A stretch of DNA of 21,199 nucleotides. Source: Bacillota bacterium (GTDB lineage Bacteria > Bacillota > Clostridia > Oscillospirales > Oscillospiraceae). The position numbers and the translations under genes were made by a program. Within the stretch, counting starts at the first letter, position 1; the number at the start of each line of letters is the position of its first letter. The stretch is taken from contig JAJUHD010000018.1 in NCBI GenBank assembly GCA_029268085.1, positions 1 through 21,199 of the forward strand, given 5' to 3'. The notes under the pieces were generated by a model that searched no databases, was not told the origin of the DNA, and was given only the letters and a program-made list of their open reading frames with translations. Below, piece by piece: positions 14,402 through 21,199 of this stretch.

Positions 14402-15514
14402 ATGCTGCGGAAGGGCTGGCTAAAAAAAGCTATATTGCTGCAAGTGTCAGAGATCAAACAGTACAACCGCTACGGAAAGCACGATATGGTTGCAAGGAAC
14501 ATGATTGCGCTGAAGCTGATCAGCTCTATGGGGCTTACGATTACCCTGCTCATTTTTGCTCTGGCACAGCTGGGCTTTCAGAATTGGGACGTAATGTGGC
14601 ATTACTGGACTCTGATCCCGTTGTATGCCGTTTTTCTGGTTTTTTCAATCATATACGGGAGGAAAAAGCACAAGAGCTTTGCCGTTGTCCAGACAGCGGG
14701 CGTTCTGTTTTCCATATTGATTATGGTGCTTTTTACCGTGATTGATGTTTTTTACTATCCGGACAAGCCTGACGAGCTTATCGTTTTTGCGATCGTTCTG
14801 ATGCCGCTGTTTTTTTCGATAGAAACATGGGTGGTTGCCTCGATTACCGTATGCGGCGGGATATTATACTGTATACTCGCATATAACTTCAAAGACCCCG
14901 TAGTTATTCAGCACGATATTTTCTCGGTTTCTCTGAGTATCGTACTCTCCCTGATAGTTCTGGGCTATCACGCCAGATTCCGCGCAAACGGATTCATAGT
15001 CAAGGAAAAATACAAGACGCTCAGCCGGATGGATCTTCTGACGGAGCTTCTCAATAAAAAGAGCTATGAGCTGTGGTGCCAGAGGATACTCAACGAAAGC
15101 GATTATGGAGAGCCCTGCGCACTGGCTATTTTTGACCTTGATAATTTCAAGCAGATAAACGATACATACGGGCATATTATGGGCGATAAGGTTCTCGAAA
15201 TCGTCGGGCAGACGCTTTCGGCGAATTTCCAATCCGATTGCTTTGTCGGGCGCATCGGCGGAGACGAATTCAGCGCTTTTACTTTCTCACGCAAATGCTG
15301 CGAGCTGTTTGAAGCAAGAGTTGAGAACATTATGGCCGAGGTCAAGGAACGTGCGAAAAAGGAACTGAAGATCGACGTTACGATAAGCATGGGTATTACG
15401 TTCGGGAATACGCCGGTTGATTATATGGAGTTGTATTTTGAAGCGGATAAGGCTCTGTACGATTTCAAGCGTTCAGTTCGCCATCAGGAGAAAATCGCAT
15501 CCACATCCAGATAA
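14402..15514 (+). CDS. Membrane-bound diguanylate cyclase (GGDEF)
   Basis: A 370-residue membrane protein predicted to make c-di-GMP from two GTP. About six hydrophobic helices span residues 36-190 with no recognised sensor domain. A short linker leads to a GGDEF domain at about 205-358. The active-site motif GGDEF (286-290) is intact, and the Mg/GTP-binding FDLDNFKQINDTYGH block is present. The RxxD inhibitory site is missing: QSDC occupies that position. A TTG at 14387 could extend it, but GAGGAG (14389-14394) lies inside that extension and is 7 bases before the ATG at 14402. It is monocistronic, with its own promoter and a strong terminator. Its leader is noticeably AT-richer than its surroundings. 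Confidence 0.93.
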   Translation: MLRKGWLKKAILLQVSEIKQYNRYGKHDMVARNMIALKLISSMGLTITLLIFALAQLGFQNWDVMWHYWTLIPLYAVFLVFSIIYGRKKHKSFAVVQTAGVLFSILIMVLFTVIDVFYYPDKPDELIVFAIVLMPLFFSIETWVVASITVCGGILYCILAYNFKDPVVIQHDIFSVSLSIVLSLIVLGYHARFRANGFIVKEKYKTLSRMDLLTELLNKKSYELWCQRILNESDYGEPCALAIFDLDNFKQINDTYGHIMGDKVLEIVGQTLSANFQSDCFVGRIGGDEFSAFTFSRKCCELFEARVENIMAEVKERAKKELKIDVTISMGITFGNTPVDYMELYFEADKALYDFKRSVRHQEKIASTSR

Positions 15515-15516
15515 CT

Positions 15517-15556
15517 AAATCCCGAAAGCGCGGCTTGCGCTTTCGGGATTTTTTTT
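15517..15556 (+). terminator. Strong terminator between GGDEF gene and proS
   Basis: CCCGAAAGCGC (15521-15531) pairs perfectly with GCGCTTTCGGG (15537-15547) around GGCTT. Flanking A/T pairs extend the stem, and a run of eight T follows on the plus strand. It sits between convergent genes and may also stop proS on the minus strand, where the downstream ATTTAGTTAT is less T-rich. Confidence 0.9.
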
Positions 15557-15563
15557 CTTATGG

Positions 15564-17000
15564 TTAATATGCTACGCCCCAGATGACCATTTTCTTCGCG
15601 GGCTTTCCGCAGACGGGGCAGGTTTCGCCGAGATTTTCCTGATCGAAGGGGATGCAACGGCTGGATACGCCCGCCTTTTCCTTCATTGCAAGCTCACATT
15701 CAAGGTCGCCGCACCACATGGTTTTGATAAAGCCGCCGCCGTTATCAACGATATTCTTAACCTCTTCAATAGAGCTTGCGGTGTAGGTGTGCTCGTCGAG
15801 GTTCTTCTTCGCTTTTGCGTAAAGCCCCTTGTGAATATCTTCTAGAAGCTCGGGAACCTTTATTTCCAGATCAGCAAGAGCTACGGTGATCTTTTCGCCG
15901 TTGTCCCTGCGGACACAAACGCAATGTCCTGCTTCGATATCCTTTGGACCGATCTCGACGCGGAGCGGGATGCCCTTCATCTCGTACTCGGCAAATTTCC
16001 AGCCCGGGGAGTTTTCGGAGAAATCGCCCTTGACGCGAAGCCCCGCGGCCTTCAGCCTGTCGATGAGCTCCTGCGCCTTTTCGGTGACGCCCTCCTTATG
16101 CTGGGCTATAGGCAATACAATGACCTGAACAGGTGCAATTTTCGGAGGAAGAACGAGACCGTTATTATCGCCGTGAGTCATGATAATGCCGCCGATGATG
16201 CGCGTGGAAAGCCCCCAGGAGGTCTGATGCGGCGCTGTAAGCTTGTTTTCCTTGTCTGTAAAGCTTATATCGAAGGCCTCGGCAAAGCCTGTCCCGAAAT
16301 AGTGGCTCGTGCCGCTCTGGAGGGCTTTGCGGTCGTGCATCATGCACTCGATGGTATATGTGCGCTCCGCCCCCGCGAACTTTTCCTTGTCTGTTTTGCA
16401 GCCGCGCACGACGGGCATGGCAAGGACGTTTTCGCAGAGATCGGCATAGGTCTCTAGCTGCTGCTCTGTCTCAGCGATAGCTTCTTCGGCGGTCGCGTGG
16501 AGAGTATGGCCCTCCTGCCAAAGGAATTCACGGTGGCGGAGGAAGGGGCGCGTCGTCTTCTCCCAGCGGAGGACGCTGCACCACTGGTTATAGAGAAGGG
16601 GCAGGTCGCGCCACGAATGGACGATATTGTGCCAGTGGTCGCAGAAAAGCGTTTCGGATGTCGGACGGATGCAGAGCTTTTCCTCAAGCTCCTCGGAACC
16701 GCCGAGCGTTACCCAGGCGCACTCGGGCGCAAAGCCGACTACATGGTCCTTTTCCTTCTGAAGAAGGGATTCCGGAATGAGCATCGGCATATAGAGGTTC
16801 TGATGTCCCGTCTGCTTGAAGCGTCTGTCAAGCTCCGACTGGATGTTTTCCCAGATGGCATAGCCGTAAGGTCGTAAAATAAGCAGGCCCTTTACGCTGG
16901 AGTATTCGATGAGCTCTGCCTTTTTGCACACGTCGGTGTACCATTTTGCGAAATCGACCTCCATGTCGGTTATCTGTTCGACTTTTTTATCAGCTGCCAT
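15564..17000 (-). CDS. proS: Prolyl-tRNA synthetase, archaeal/eukaryote type
   Basis: A 478-residue class II synthetase that charges tRNA-Pro. It is the short archaeal/eukaryotic type: there is no insertion editing domain between motifs 2 and 3, unlike the roughly 570-residue bacterial type. Motif 1 is around GYAIWENIQSELDRRF...YMPMLIP. Motif 2 is RHREFLWQEGHT. Motif 3 is in STRIIGGIIMTHGDNNG. An anticodon-binding domain follows (about 285-390), then the C-terminal domain with zinc-type cysteines (WCGD, CPVC) and the conserved terminal Tyr. The ATG at 17000 is preceded by AAAGG at an unusually long 14-base distance. It has its own strong promoter. Confidence 0.96.
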   Translation of the reverse strand: MAADKKVEQITDMEVDFAKWYTDVCKKAELIEYSSVKGLLILRPYGYAIWENIQSELDRRFKQTGHQNLYMPMLIPESLLQKEKDHVVGFAPECAWVTLGGSEELEEKLCIRPTSETLFCDHWHNIVHSWRDLPLLYNQWCSVLRWEKTTRPFLRHREFLWQEGHTLHATAEEAIAETEQQLETYADLCENVLAMPVVRGCKTDKEKFAGAERTYTIECMMHDRKALQSGTSHYFGTGFAEAFDISFTDKENKLTAPHQTSWGLSTRIIGGIIMTHGDNNGLVLPPKIAPVQVIVLPIAQHKEGVTEKAQELIDRLKAAGLRVKGDFSENSPGWKFAEYEMKGIPLRVEIGPKDIEAGHCVCVRRDNGEKITVALADLEIKVPELLEDIHKGLYAKAKKNLDEHTYTASSIEEVKNIVDNGGGFIKTMWCGDLECELAMKEKAGVSSRCIPFDQENLGETCPVCGKPAKKMVIWGVAY

Positions 17001-17026
17001 GATTTGTGATCAATCCTTTCGGTTCT

Positions 17027-17063
17027 ATTGACCGCCGCCGTCTCATCGGACTAACGGGTCAAT
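17027..17063 (-). other. Hairpin in proS leader
   Basis: ATTGACC and GGTCAAT form a 7-bp stem, with a small CCG/CGG hairpin inside the loop. It lies between the proS promoter start (about 17077) and the ribosome site, and would shape most of a leader of about 77 bases. There is no T-box consensus and no T-run. Regulatory role unknown. Confidence 0.4.
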
Positions 17064-17083
17064 GCTTTCTGCGTCATCCTGTA

Positions 17084-17112
17084 ATTCTATTAAATAAACC
17101 TTGGCTTGTCAA
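17084..17112 (-). promoter_or_regulatory. proS promoter
   Basis: The minus strand reads TTGACA (17107-17112), a 17-base spacer, then TAGAAT (17084-17089). That is a perfect sigma-A -35 and a five-of-six -10 at ideal spacing, the best promoter in the window. Confidence 0.85.
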
Positions 17113-17175
17113 GAACAACAAACGATTTGCCGCCGTATTATAGAGTGATTTTTATAATATCGGAGGCGGGTGCCC

Positions 17176-17481
17176 GTGAGCTCTTTTGCTAAATTTTATT
17201 TTCGGCCTTCCAAGGGCGAAAAAATACACACGGTGGTTATACCGAAGGAGGACGAAAGCTGCGGAATATTCGGAAAGGTATCGGACGGGGAAAGAGTTGT
17301 TAGGGGAGCGCTCGTTCTTTTGTTTGAGACTGAGGGGCAGGAAGCGGGTAGGCTTCTTGCGTCAAACATAACGGACGAGGACGGCCAGTTTGCCTTCGGG
17401 CCTCTCAAAGCGGGGGAGCTGTATCTCATCAAGGTGTATAAGGACAGTCTGAAGCTCCGTGAGCTTGAGATCACGGTTTAA
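17176..17481 (+). CDS. Small prealbumin-like (carboxypeptidase regulatory-like) domain protein
   Basis: A 101-residue cytoplasmic-looking protein with no signal peptide or membrane span. The pattern IFGKVSDGERVVRGALVLLF ... TDEDGQFAFGPLKAGELYLIKV is that of a carboxypeptidase-regulatory-like / transthyretin-like beta sandwich: G-x-V, A-V/L-L, T-D-x-D-G-x-F, G-P-L. The first 30 residues are basic and unassigned. GTG codons at 17170 and 17176 are both possible; GGAGG (17162-17166) is 9 bases from the second and only 3 from the first, so 17176 is chosen. It is a single gene between proS and dnaC with a shared terminator. The fold assignment is moderately sure; the function is unknown. Confidence 0.8.
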   Translation: MSSFAKFYFRPSKGEKIHTVVIPKEDESCGIFGKVSDGERVVRGALVLLFETEGQEAGRLLASNITDEDGQFAFGPLKAGELYLIKVYKDSLKLRELEITV

Positions 17482-17501
17482 GCATTTGCGCCGTGCAAAA
17501 G

Positions 17502-17528
17502 GGCGGCCGGTAAATATGGCCGGCCGCC
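17502..17528. terminator. Bidirectional terminator between convergent genes
   Basis: GGCGGCCGG and CCGGCCGCC form a 9-bp perfect GC stem around a 9-base loop. On the plus strand it is followed by TTGACGTTTTATTATTT, on the minus strand by CTTTTGC. It separates the small prealbumin-like gene from dnaC. Confidence 0.75.
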
Positions 17529-17539
17529 TTGACGTTTTA

Positions 17540-18544
17540 TTATTTGAGGCCGCGTTCCCGCTTGATGGCCCGTATGTCCCGCCCCGCAAAATTCAGGACA
17601 AGGTATTCGCCTTCAAGTCTTGAAACGATCTGCGGAATATAGCGCCTGCGGAGATCATCCTCCGTAAGGTTCGTCGTGATGATCGTTTTTCCGCCGCTGA
17701 GAAGCCTTCCGTTTACAAGCGAATAGAGCGCGCTCTGCGTAAAATTTGTGGTCATTTCCGTACCAAGATCGTCGAGTATCAGCAGGTCGCAGTCTGCGTA
17801 GCGCCGGATGCGGGAGGATACATCGTCGGAGCCGTCGCCTCCGCGGTCGAATTTTTGAAGCTCGAAGGCTTCCATAACGGAGATCGCGGTATCGTATACT
17901 ACCGAAAACCCGCGCTCCGAAACGGATTTTGCGATCGAAGCGGCGAGGAAGGTCTTGCCTAGACCCGTACCGCCGCGGAAAAGAAGATTCACGGAGTCCC
18001 GTCCGAATTTAGCGGCATACTCCCGGCAGGCGTCCAGCACCCTCTGCATCGTCTGAAACGGCACAATACCGTTTGCATCTGGAAATCTGTCATAGAAGCT
18101 CAGATCAAAGTTCTCGAAGCCCTGACCGTCAATGTTGAGCATGCTGCTAAGCTCCTTGACGGTTTCGGCTTTATACAGAGCTTTCAGACAGGCACAGGGC
18201 TTTCCGAGGATATAGCCCGTATCATGGCAGGCAGGACAGTCGTATATCTCGTCTATGTAGTCTTCGGGAAATCCGCCGGATCTCAGAAGTTCCGCGCGCC
18301 TGCGCAGCAGGACTTCGCATCCCGCCTTTGCGGTTTCGACAGCGGCTCCCGCGTCAGAACCCTTTCTTAACGCGTCGGAGGCTACAGCTGCCATGAGCCT
18401 TGTTATCTCAGCCTCCGTATCAAAAACGGCGGGTATCCGCTCGAAGACCTCGGTCCTGCGGCGCGCCTGTTCTTCCTCGTTAGCTCTTTTTCTCTCGGCG
18501 ATGATCTCTCTGGCGCGTGCCAAAATCCTGCCGTCATATGACAT
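17540..18544 (-). CDS. dnaC: DnaC/DnaI-type helicase loader ATPase
   Basis: A 334-residue AAA+ ATPase of the DnaC/DnaI family, which loads the replicative helicase at origins and restart sites. Residues 1-100 are a charged helical N-terminal part. A zinc-binding cluster follows (C103, C106, C117, C119 in CPAC and CAC). Walker A is GGTGLGKT (191-198) and Walker B LLILDDLG (254-261). TTNLTEDDL and the SRL block are the sensor/arginine regions. The zinc cluster ahead of the ATPase resembles B. subtilis DnaI. GAGGTG lies 5 bases before the ATG. It follows the DnaD-family gene by 16 bases, making a primosome operon. IstB-like transposon ATPases are relatives, but context argues against that. Confidence 0.92.
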   Translation of the reverse strand: MSYDGRILARAREIIAERKRANEEEQARRRTEVFERIPAVFDTEAEITRLMAAVASDALRKGSDAGAAVETAKAGCEVLLRRRAELLRSGGFPEDYIDEIYDCPACHDTGYILGKPCACLKALYKAETVKELSSMLNIDGQGFENFDLSFYDRFPDANGIVPFQTMQRVLDACREYAAKFGRDSVNLLFRGGTGLGKTFLAASIAKSVSERGFSVVYDTAISVMEAFELQKFDRGGDGSDDVSSRIRRYADCDLLILDDLGTEMTTNFTQSALYSLVNGRLLSGGKTIITTNLTEDDLRRRYIPQIVSRLEGEYLVLNFAGRDIRAIKRERGLK

Positions 18545-18560
18545 ATGTACACCTCAAAAA

Positions 18561-19520
18561 TCAGTCGTTTTTTGATTGGCTGAGAAGTTTTTTCAAAAGC
18601 TCCGTATCGTCTCTCGGTTTTCCGCTGGGCGGGGGCAGCCTGCTCCCCTGAACGGAAGGCCTGCCGTTTTTGACCTGAATGTCACCGCGCATAATCTCTT
18701 CCGAAGTATGGAGGTTCTTTGAGTGCCAGCTTTGGAGGATGGAATCCATATACTTCCACGTCAGTCCGCCGGTCTTGATAACTGTTTTATCGTAAGCCAG
18801 AGCGATAGCTTCAAGGTCGAAGCCCATATCGAGCCAGCTCTCGGCATATTTCCGCTCGGTCGAGCTGAAATTGCGCCCGTTTATCTGGAGGAGGCGCTTA
18901 ACGTCGTTCATAGCTCCGCTGCGCGCTTTTCTCCGGATGAGATATTCTTCCGCCCGCTCTAGCGTAAGCAATTCGCGGTTATACCAGACGTAGGCTTCCT
19001 TTTCAATCGTGCGCATGGAGGGGAATTTGCCCGGACCGAGGTGCTCGTGCGTCTGTTCTACGCAGTGGTTTATAAGAAGGAGGATAACCTCTGCCGGAAG
19101 CCGCAGATAATCGTAAATCCCAAATAATATTTTCAGGTCAGCGCCTGTAAGCATATGGCCCATGATGCGCTGGGTCTCGTCGACAATAGCTTTGAATTCG
19201 CCGTTTTCGCCGGTACGGGAGGCGATATCCTCCGCCGTGTATTCGGGAAGCTCGTCTGCGGGCAGGGGAAGGGCTCTTTTTGCCTCACCCATTCTGAAAA
19301 GCCCCATTTCACAGAGCCTCGCGATTGCTTTTTCGATCTCTGCCCCGGTGCGCTTCAGGGCGGAAGCCGCTCCGTCCGCGGTGAAATCTCCGCCGTTTCG
19401 CAGAGCGTATAGGTACAGCAGCGTCGCCGTTCCCTCACCGGAGCTTAGGAGCATGTCCACGTCGGCGGTCGGGATGGCAAGACTGGGTTCGCCTGAAAGC
19501 CTGTATTTTTTGTCTTCCAT
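18561..19520 (-). CDS. dnaD: DnaD-family replication initiation protein
   Basis: A 319-residue protein related to B. subtilis DnaD/DnaB, which remodel origin DNA and recruit the helicase and its loader. About residues 1-80 look like a winged-helix domain. Two DnaD-type helical domains follow, at about 108-195 and 205-275. The second carries the YxxxIxxxW motif (Y257, I261, W265), implicated in ssDNA binding. The last 45 residues are a hydrophilic Pro/Ser/Lys tail. The frame could start 21 codons earlier, but GGAGG lies 5-6 bases before the ATG at 19520, and the longer form would overlap the promoter region. Two DnaD domains make it DnaB-like; the symbol is provisional. Confidence 0.85.
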   Translation of the reverse strand: MEDKKYRLSGEPSLAIPTADVDMLLSSGEGTATLLYLYALRNGGDFTADGAASALKRTGAEIEKAIARLCEMGLFRMGEAKRALPLPADELPEYTAEDIASRTGENGEFKAIVDETQRIMGHMLTGADLKILFGIYDYLRLPAEVILLLINHCVEQTHEHLGPGKFPSMRTIEKEAYVWYNRELLTLERAEEYLIRRKARSGAMNDVKRLLQINGRNFSSTERKYAESWLDMGFDLEAIALAYDKTVIKTGGLTWKYMDSILQSWHSKNLHTSEEIMRGDIQVKNGRPSVQGSRLPPPSGKPRDDTELLKKLLSQSKND

Positions 19521-19554
19521 ATGTCCCTCCGCACAGTGTTTTTGTGAGGAACAT

Positions 19555-19583
19555 ATTATAACATTTTTTTTGACTTGTAGCAA
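19555..19583 (-). promoter_or_regulatory. dnaD-dnaC promoter
   Basis: The minus strand reads TTGCTA (19578-19583), a 17-base spacer and TATAAT (19555-19560), with the extended element TGT before it. The -10 is perfect and the -35 matches four of six. It is the mirror image of the zapA promoter. Confidence 0.7.
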
Positions 19584-19604
19584 TACATCTATTTATGTTA
19601 TAAT
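19575..19604 (+). promoter_or_regulatory. zapA promoter
   Basis: TTGTAG (19575-19580), an 18-base spacer, and TATAAT (19599-19604) preceded by TGT, a perfect extended -10. Its -35 overlaps the -35 of the divergent dnaD promoter. Confidence 0.7.
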
Positions 19605-19606
19605 AG

Positions 19607-19691
19607 CCGCAGAGCGATTATTGAAATGCGGATATGCCGCCCATGCCGACAGGCTCTTAATTTATATAATTTTAACGCTCTGTGCGGTTTT
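19607..19691 (+). ncRNA. Structured leader RNA candidate upstream of zapA
   Basis: CCGCAGAGCG (19607-19616) pairs with CGCTCTG-TG-CGG (19676-19687), ten base pairs with a 2-base bulge, closing about 60 bases. An inner hairpin GCGG-ATATG-CCGC lies inside. Four T (19688-19691) follow the closing stem. It begins 3 bases after the zapA -10, so it would be the 5' end of the message. It may be an attenuator or small RNA; no known class matches. Confidence 0.35.
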
Positions 19692-19721
19692 GATATAACG
19701 TCAATAAGATGCAAAGACAGC

Positions 19722-19738
19722 TTGATTTCATAAATCAA
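19722..19738 (+). other. Second hairpin in zapA leader
   Basis: TTGATTT and AAATCAA form a perfect 7-bp stem around CAT, followed by CTTTTATG. It is 15 bases upstream of the zapA ribosome site. The stem is A/T-rich, so it may be a weak terminator or a translational element. Confidence 0.35.
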
Positions 19739-19768
19739 CTTTTATGTACGAAAGAGGTGAATGCCGAA

Positions 19769-20038
19769 ATGATGAAAGATGTTACGGTCGAGATCGCGGG
19801 ACGCGAGTATACGCTCAAGACCGATGAGGATCCAGAATACGTCCGCGAGCTTGCAAGTCTTGTAACAGTCAAAATCCTTGAAATCAAAAGGGACTCCGGC
19901 GCCTCAGCACTCGACTGCGCAACGATGACCGCCCTCGATATGGCCGACCGCTATCTTAAGGAAATCCAGAAGAAAAAGCAGGTCACAAAGAAAAAAACGG
20001 CAGGACAAGCGGATGCGGAGCCTACTACTCTCCTGTAA
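19769..20038 (+). CDS. zapA: Cell division protein ZapA
   Basis: An 89-residue ZapA-like protein, which bridges and stabilises FtsZ protofilaments at the midcell ring. VTVEIAGREYTLKTDEDPEYVRELA is the conserved globular head, and residues of about 30-70 form the dimerising helix and coiled coil. A Lys-rich tail follows. An upstream ATG at 19709 would add 20 residues but has no ribosome site; GAGGTGA (19754-19760) is 8 bases from the ATG at 19769, and a second ATG follows at 19772. It is the first gene of a unit with the U32-family gene 24 bases downstream. Its leader of about 160 bases is long for such a small gene. Confidence 0.9.
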   Translation: MMKDVTVEIAGREYTLKTDEDPEYVRELASLVTVKILEIKRDSGASALDCATMTALDMADRYLKEIQKKKQVTKKKTAGQADAEPTTLL

Positions 20039-20062
20039 CCGCGATACCCGAAAGGCACAGAT

Positions 20063-21199
20063 ATGTTGGAACTATTATCGCCTGCCGGTTCGCCCGAGGC
20101 GGTCGTCGCCGCGGTGCAGAGCGGGGCAGATGCTATATATATGGGCTTTGGCGAACACAACGCGCGCCGGGGCGCAAAGAATTTTACGGACGAGGAGTTT
20201 GAATCCGCCGTCCGCTATTGTCGTGTCAGAGGCTGCAAGGTCTATATGACACTGAACACTCTTGTAAGCGACAGGGAAATTCCCGAAGCCGTGAAGCTTG
20301 CGCAAAAAGCCTCCGGACTGGGAGTAGACGCGATTCTTGTACAGGATCTGGGGCTTGCGCGTGTTCTGAAATGCGCAGTTCCCGATATTCCGCTGCACGC
20401 AAGCACCCAGATGAGCATACACAACCTTGCCGGAGTCGAAGCCGCCGCCGAGATGGGTATAACAAGAGCGGTGCTGGCAAGAGAGCTGACACTTCAGCAA
20501 ATCTCCATGATCGCTGAAAGGTCGCCCATCGAGATCGAAGTATTCGCACACGGCGCGCTGTGCTTCTGCCATTCCGGGCAGTGCTACATGAGCGCGCTCA
20601 TCGGCAGACGCAGCGGAAACCGCGGTGCCTGTGCCCAGCCCTGCAGGCTTCAGTATAGCCTTGGCGGAAGAATGGACAATTACCCTCTGAGCCTTAAGGA
20701 CAACTGCCTCGTTTCTTACCTCAAGGAGCTTGAAAGAGCAGGCGTGGCCTGCGTTAAGATAGAAGGCCGCATGAAGCGTCCCGAATATTCCGCGATAGTT
20801 ACGGGCATATATTCCCGCGCGATACACGAGGGGCTGGAGCCATCCGAAACCGAGATGCGGCAGCTCGAGCTGGCGTTCTCGCGTCAGGGCTTTACGGACG
20901 GGTATTTGACAGGCCAGAAGGGCCCGTCTATGTTTGGAGTCCGCGAGGAGCCTGGCAAAGACGCAAACAAGCTTTATTCCGCGGCTCGCAAAGAATACGG
21001 CAATTCCGAACTTCGCCGAGTCCCGGTCAAATTTTTCGCGCTCATCAAAGAGGGCAAGCCCTCGAAGTTTGCTGTCGAGGACGGTGAGGGGCGCAAGGTC
21101 CTGAGGGACGGACCGACACCGCAGAAGGCGGCGAACCAGTCCCTTTCAAAGCAGGCGGTCTATGATCAGTTCTATAAGACGGGCGGAACCCCTTATCTC
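20063..21199 (+). CDS. U32 peptidase-family protein, 3' end beyond window
   Basis: The first 379 residues of a U32-family (collagenase-like) protein. The N-terminal barrel begins MLELLSPAGSPEAVVAAVQSGADA-style. The U32 signature EVFAHGALCFCHSGQCYMS is at residues 159-177. The cysteines C167, C174, C190 and C194 match the iron-sulfur ligands of the U32 proteins RlhA and TrhP. These install 5-hydroxycytidine in 23S rRNA or 5-hydroxyuridine in tRNA, so an RNA hydroxylation role is more likely than proteolysis (family inference). AAAGG lies 8 bases before the ATG. The C-terminus, which would separate RlhA-like from TrhP-like forms, is outside the window. Confidence 0.9.
   Translation, partial: MLELLSPAGSPEAVVAAVQSGADAIYMGFGEHNARRGAKNFTDEEFESAVRYCRVRGCKVYMTLNTLVSDREIPEAVKLAQKASGLGVDAILVQDLGLARVLKCAVPDIPLHASTQMSIHNLAGVEAAAEMGITRAVLARELTLQQISMIAERSPIEIEVFAHGALCFCHSGQCYMSALIGRRSGNRGACAQPCRLQYSLGGRMDNYPLSLKDNCLVSYLKELERAGVACVKIEGRMKRPEYSAIVTGIYSRAIHEGLEPSETEMRQLELAFSRQGFTDGYLTGQKGPSMFGVREEPGKDANKLYSAARKEYGNSELRRVPVKFFALIKEGKPSKFAVEDGEGRKVLRDGPTPQKAANQSLSKQAVYDQFYKTGGTPYL

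Noticed and set aside
17001..17080. Hammerhead-like core in the proS leader (CCGATGAG ... CGAAA)
   Set aside because: The invariant CUGA is CCGA and no stem II joins the two halves, so the match is coincidental.
17540..18544. IstB-type transposon ATPase
   Set aside because: It shares the AAA+ core, but the zinc cluster, N-terminal domain and adjacency to a DnaD-family gene fit a helicase loader, and no transposase is near.
19709..19768. 20-codon N-terminal extension of zapA from the ATG at 19709
   Set aside because: No ribosome site, not conserved in ZapA, and it overlaps the 19722-19738 hairpin.
1..21199. CRISPR arrays, tRNA/rRNA genes, insertion sequences, prophage or defence genes
   Set aside because: No regularly spaced repeats, cloverleaf sequences, terminal inverted repeats with transposases or phage-type genes were seen by reading both strands; a tRNAscan or IS search would be needed to confirm.

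Overview
The window reads as a housekeeping stretch of a Clostridia-type Bacillota chromosome, most like the Oscillospiraceae and their relatives. The clues are the sepF-divIVA-ileS division cluster, a DnaD/DnaI-type helicase-loading pair, the mutS/mutL/miaA/miaB/hfq set, an archaeal/eukaryote-style ProRS, and AGGAGG-type ribosome sites with sigma-A-like promoters. The taxonomic guess is inference from gene content. No mobile element, CRISPR array, tRNA, rRNA or prophage gene was seen, and no intergenic gap reaches 300 bases.

Layout. Positions 1-9360 are all leftward: mutL, miaA, hfq, an orphan HlyD-like membrane-anchored protein, yggS, sepF, divIVA and ileS (its 3' end lies outside the window). 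Positions 9553-15514 are rightward: miaB, mutS, a CPBP membrane protease overlapping mutS, and a six-helix membrane diguanylate cyclase. proS (15564-17000) is leftward, a small prealbumin-fold-like protein (17176-17481) is rightward, dnaC/dnaI and a DnaD-family gene (17540-19520) are leftward, and zapA with a U32 peptidase-family gene (19769 to the end, partial) are rightward.

How the genes fit together. miaA and miaB are consecutive steps of tRNA A37 modification (i6A, then ms2i6A). mutS and mutL are the mismatch-repair pair. These two pairs are divided between divergent transcripts that start from back-to-back promoters near 9440-9484. sepF, divIVA and zapA all act on the FtsZ ring or cell poles. 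DnaD plus the DnaC/DnaI ATPase load the replicative helicase. ileS and proS charge tRNA.

The least-explained material is regulatory. There is an attenuator-like leader before ileS and a cluster of palindromes behind divIVA. A 15-bp perfect hairpin without a U-tract separates hfq from the HlyD-like gene. A 16-bp perfect palindrome sits at the probable start site of the GGDEF gene. A mirrored pair of extended -10 promoters drives dnaD and zapA, followed by a structured leader before zapA. I do not see a clearly new multi-gene system. Several published-family proteins carry altered motifs (IleRS HMGT/AMHKS, MutL Asp489, GGDEF without an I-site). Several starts were moved from the longest reading frame on Shine-Dalgarno or promoter evidence (yggS, hfq, miaA, miaB, GGDEF, prealbumin-like, dnaD, zapA).
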